64,000 nucleotides of DNA from Globodera rostochiensis (taxonomy: Eukaryota; Nematoda; Chromadorea; Rhabditida; Heteroderidae). A program made the position numbers and the translations under genes. Shown piece by piece: positions 61,354 to 64,000 of this stretch (positions are counted from its first letter, which is position 1; each line of letters starts with the position of its first letter). The DNA lies in assembly GCA_018350325.1 (NCBI GenBank), contig JAEVLN010000028.1, positions 310,001-374,000 on the forward strand, written 5' to 3'. The notes under the pieces are model-generated. The model had not been told where the DNA came from. It did no database searches and saw nothing but the letters and a program-made list of their open reading frames with translations.

Positions 61354-64000
61354 TCATGCATTCTCGTCACCCGGAACGCTCAAACTCTCATCAGATTCGG
61401 CCAGAAACTAAAAAAATAGAATTAATATAATTATTTTTAAAATAAACGAAAAAAAAAGAAATCGTGCCTGACTGATTTTCACACAAGTCGGACTTCCAGT
61501 GGCAACGAGCAGTTGGCTACCGCGTTTGCGACACTCGGTCGCCAATTTGAACAGAACACCAAAGTTTGGGTGAGCACCGGGAAGGGAATGCGGCCTCAAA
61601 AATTATTATTTATTTTTTAACATTTTATTATATTCAATTAACAAAGTTATTTAAATGTTAATATTAACTCACTCCACAATTATTACGCTATAAATTGGCG
61701 TCGTGCTGCTTTTCTCGTCCGTAAACAATTCATAATCAAAGCAAGATTCACTGAAAATTAATTCGGTTTAAAAAAGTCTCAAATACTCAAAACAGCTTCC
61801 TAAATTGGTAAGTACTAACTATTTTGTAATATTCAAAAAAAATTTCCTGCACACACACCGATCGGAAAATAAAATCCGAAATCGGAAACTCCAAAATCCA
61901 AAACGATTTTAAATCCGAAATTTTTCAAGGGAAATTTTTGCATTATCAATAATAAAAAAAACTATCTTCGACTTCAATTGCCAAAAGGTTAGAATTGTTT
62001 TAGCACCGTTATGTTCAGTTCAGGGGAAGGTCGGAAAATCATTTACACACTCGGGGGCCTGATCACCAACCAGGGATGGGCGGAATTCGGATTTCCGATT
62101 TCCGACATTTTTGGGGTCGGAATTCCGATTTCCGAGTTCCAAAAATTTTTTTTTTTTTTAATTTTCGTTGCAAATCTCTTAACAAATTGAGCCAAAAAGT
62201 TCAAAATTTCTCCCGGCGTCGCCTATCGGCACCACCGAGCCCCCGCATCTCCCTAGTCTCAATCCCGTTTGGACCGGGAGGTTTAGGTCAGATCTCCGAT
62301 GTGCAAATGATTTTCCCGATTTTCTGTGAACATCTATGCTGATTTGTGAGGGAACAATTTTTAAAACTTTTAAAATTTGTCCCAATTAAAAAGCTTTTGT
62401 TGACAATTTGGAAATTTTTTTTTTTTGCGCTCAATTTACAAAAATTATTTTGTTGAGCGGGAAGAGGCAGGTATCGGCGGTACCGATAGGCGCCGCCGAG
62501 AAAATTTTTTGAAAATAGGCCAATTTTGTTAAAAAATTTTTTCCGATTTCCGACTTTTTGGGGTCGGAATTCCGGTTTCCGAAAATTTGAGACCCCGGAA
62601 TTTCGATTTCCGAAATTTTCTGAGGCCGTCGGCGCCCATCCCTGCCAACCACACTTTGCCTGCCCACACCACTCACTAATATACCCCCACCAAAATAAAA
62701 TGTAATTTGAAAATCCCATTCTTAGGGGGGTGTGTAAAATCCTACATTTTACTCAAACCGAAAATCCCGGTATTTCCGAAACTCGATATTTTGCCTAGCC
62801 TTGACACACACCCACCGTCTTCTCTCCATCTGTGGCCGGCGGCCGCCGCGTTGCTGCAGCAGCGCGTCCCGTCGCAGTGCGTACACACGCCAGCTGTCCA
62901 AGGCGTGCAACGAACGCATGGATGGCCACCAGCGGGGGCGGCAGTTGTTCCACGGCTCGCTGTGCTGTCGACGAACATCGCGTAGCAAACTGTGCTCAAT
63001 CTATAAATAACTAGAGAACATTTATATGCATCAAAATGGCCACAAAAATATGCATTTCAAAGCGGGCAAAAAGAAAAGAACCAATGTAAAAAAACGTCTT
63101 TTTGAGTTAATTTCATCTAAACCTAATTAATAAAATACGCAAAATGCATAAAGCCACTCCCTCAATTTGGAATTTTTGTGTTCGTTCAAAAACGCAAGAA
63201 ATGCCATATTTTTAATCTAAAAAGAAAAATATTTATAATATTAATATATCGTTTCAACCCAAAAAATTCCTTTGGTAGGATGAACAACTAACATTCATTT
63301 AAAAATTTCAACCGCTCACCTTTCGAATGTGTGCATTCATTTGGCCATTCAAATTTTCAATGGTCAGAGCGCAGGAGCAATGATTATCATTAACACACCC
63401 ACCCCCACCATTTTCGTCGTCTTTGTTGTTATTTTCGTTCAGTAATGTTGTAGCAGGTGCAGTGGCGTCATTGTCGTGTGTTTGAATGGGAGGAATGCGA
63501 AGTGAAATTGCTAACCGATCATCGGACGACGACGACGCAGTGATGGAAGGAAACTGTGAACAATTTTGGACAAAGTTAAATCACAAAAAAAAATTATAAC
63601 AATTAAAATATTTTGTTTAAAATTTTGGCAAAAATTATGTCCTCACAACTTGAGGTGGGCATAAATGTTCCATTTAACAATATTGCTTCGATAACCAAAC
63701 AATAATGTGCCCCAGCTGGCACGATCAGTTTTTTTCCTTGGGTTCGAGGAAGGGGCTAACCCAAAAATTTAGTTTAAAGGGGGGGGGGGAAGCTGCTATT
63801 TTATAGTCCTTATCTTTAAAAGGCCTTATTTCTTACCTATTTTTACAAATTTTTCAACCTTTTTTGATGCAGTGATTTTTTGAAGATTTAATTTCAGGAT
63901 GGAAATTTTAACCGTTTTTGTAAAGAAAGTTCTTTTCAGATTTAATACCCCACCTGGTCCAACAATTGTGGCGGAAAGTGAAAGGCGCGCACTTTGACCG
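61354..64000 (-). CDS. Unidentified gene, 3' part (5' end beyond the window)
   Basis: Six exons join in phase on the minus strand. 64000-63946 reads VKVRAFHFPPQLLDQ. 63555-63318 has a Ser-rich and acidic start, then NNNKDDENGGGG and CALTIENLNGQMNAHIRK. About 63000-62815 reads SLLRDVRRQHSEPW and LHALDSWRVYALRRDALLQQ. About 61759-61680 reads ESCFDYELFTDEKSSTTPIY, SVIIVE. About 61597-61468 reads PHSLPGAHPNFGVLF, KLATECRKRGSQLLVATGSP. 61407-61354 reads FLAESDESLSVPGDENA, stop. The last intron (61408-61467) uses a GC donor. The alternating strand/helix wording and loop insertion faintly suggest a STAS-like C-terminal domain; not established. A miniature element lies in one intron. Confidence 0.6.
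62071..62644. mobile_element. Inverted-end miniature element, 574 bp, in an intron
   Basis: Perfect 12-bp inverted ends CAGGGATGGGCG and CGCCCATCCCTG. CCAAC is repeated directly outside both ends (62066-62070 and 62645-62649), a 5-bp target duplication. The arms consist of gatttccga/ggaattccg words. Two GCCGATAG-core repeats sit inside in opposite orientation (62211, 62472). CAGGG ends are typical of hAT elements, but a 5-bp rather than 8-bp duplication sets it apart from the others. A related left-end fragment (cagggatggacggaa) lies near 48233. Confidence 0.75.

Overview
This is eukaryotic nuclear DNA from a nematode, most probably a plant-parasitic cyst nematode (Heteroderidae, Globodera-like). 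It is AT-rich, with short exons, many introns of 40-300 bases and T-rich 3' splice sites. Its gene set has clear nematode relatives: a TRPV channel, myosin IX (HUM-7), iodotyrosine deiodinase (SUP-18), YAP-1 and twitchin. A minus-strand F-box-like gene (46089-47684) looks like a family I know as large in potato cyst nematodes. The genus is inference from that family and the gene style; no search was run.

Layout: a tetraspanin (+, cut by the left edge) converges with a Yorkie/YAP gene (-). A 7.7 kb gene-poor, G/C-tract-rich stretch (6.4-14.1 kb) follows. Next come a TRPV channel gene (+, 14.1-20.1 kb), a secreted prepropeptide gene (+, 21.0-21.8 kb), a broken minus-strand exon (22.3 kb) and a small orphan gene (+, 24.2-25.05 kb). 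Iodotyrosine deiodinase (-, 26.1-28.0 kb) and a 12.8 kb myosin IX/RhoGAP gene (-, 29.5-42.3 kb) follow. Myosin IX and an alpha/beta-hydrolase of epoxide-hydrolase type (+, 43.7-45.5 kb) are divergent. After these lie the F-box-like gene (-), a 5 kb repeat nest (47.7-52.7 kb) and a four-helix membrane protein with a Q-rich region (+, 52.7-55.5 kb). Then come a DENND4 N-terminal fragment followed directly by a 2 kb twitchin fragment (+, 56.9-59.8 kb), a tiny Gly/Tyr-rich secreted peptide gene (+, 60.06-60.38 kb) and the 3' part of an unidentified gene (-, 61.35 kb to the right edge).

The genes do not form a pathway; this is a mixed chromosomal neighbourhood. The two most interesting things are as follows. 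(1) A set of miniature hAT-like elements (48 bp to 1.1 kb) has TAGGG/TAGTG ends and 7-8 of 8 matching target-site duplications. Their interiors are built from short GC-rich words related to their own termini. One 48-bp copy is nested in another repeat whose uninterrupted copies elsewhere in the window act as empty sites. (2) A prepropeptide at 20976-21774 appears to encode a 35-residue cationic peptide with one possible disulfide loop and a C-terminal amidation signal, bracketed by two furin-type sites.

Gene spans below include introns. Exon boundaries were read by eye from splice signals and reading-frame continuity, so some will be wrong by a few bases.
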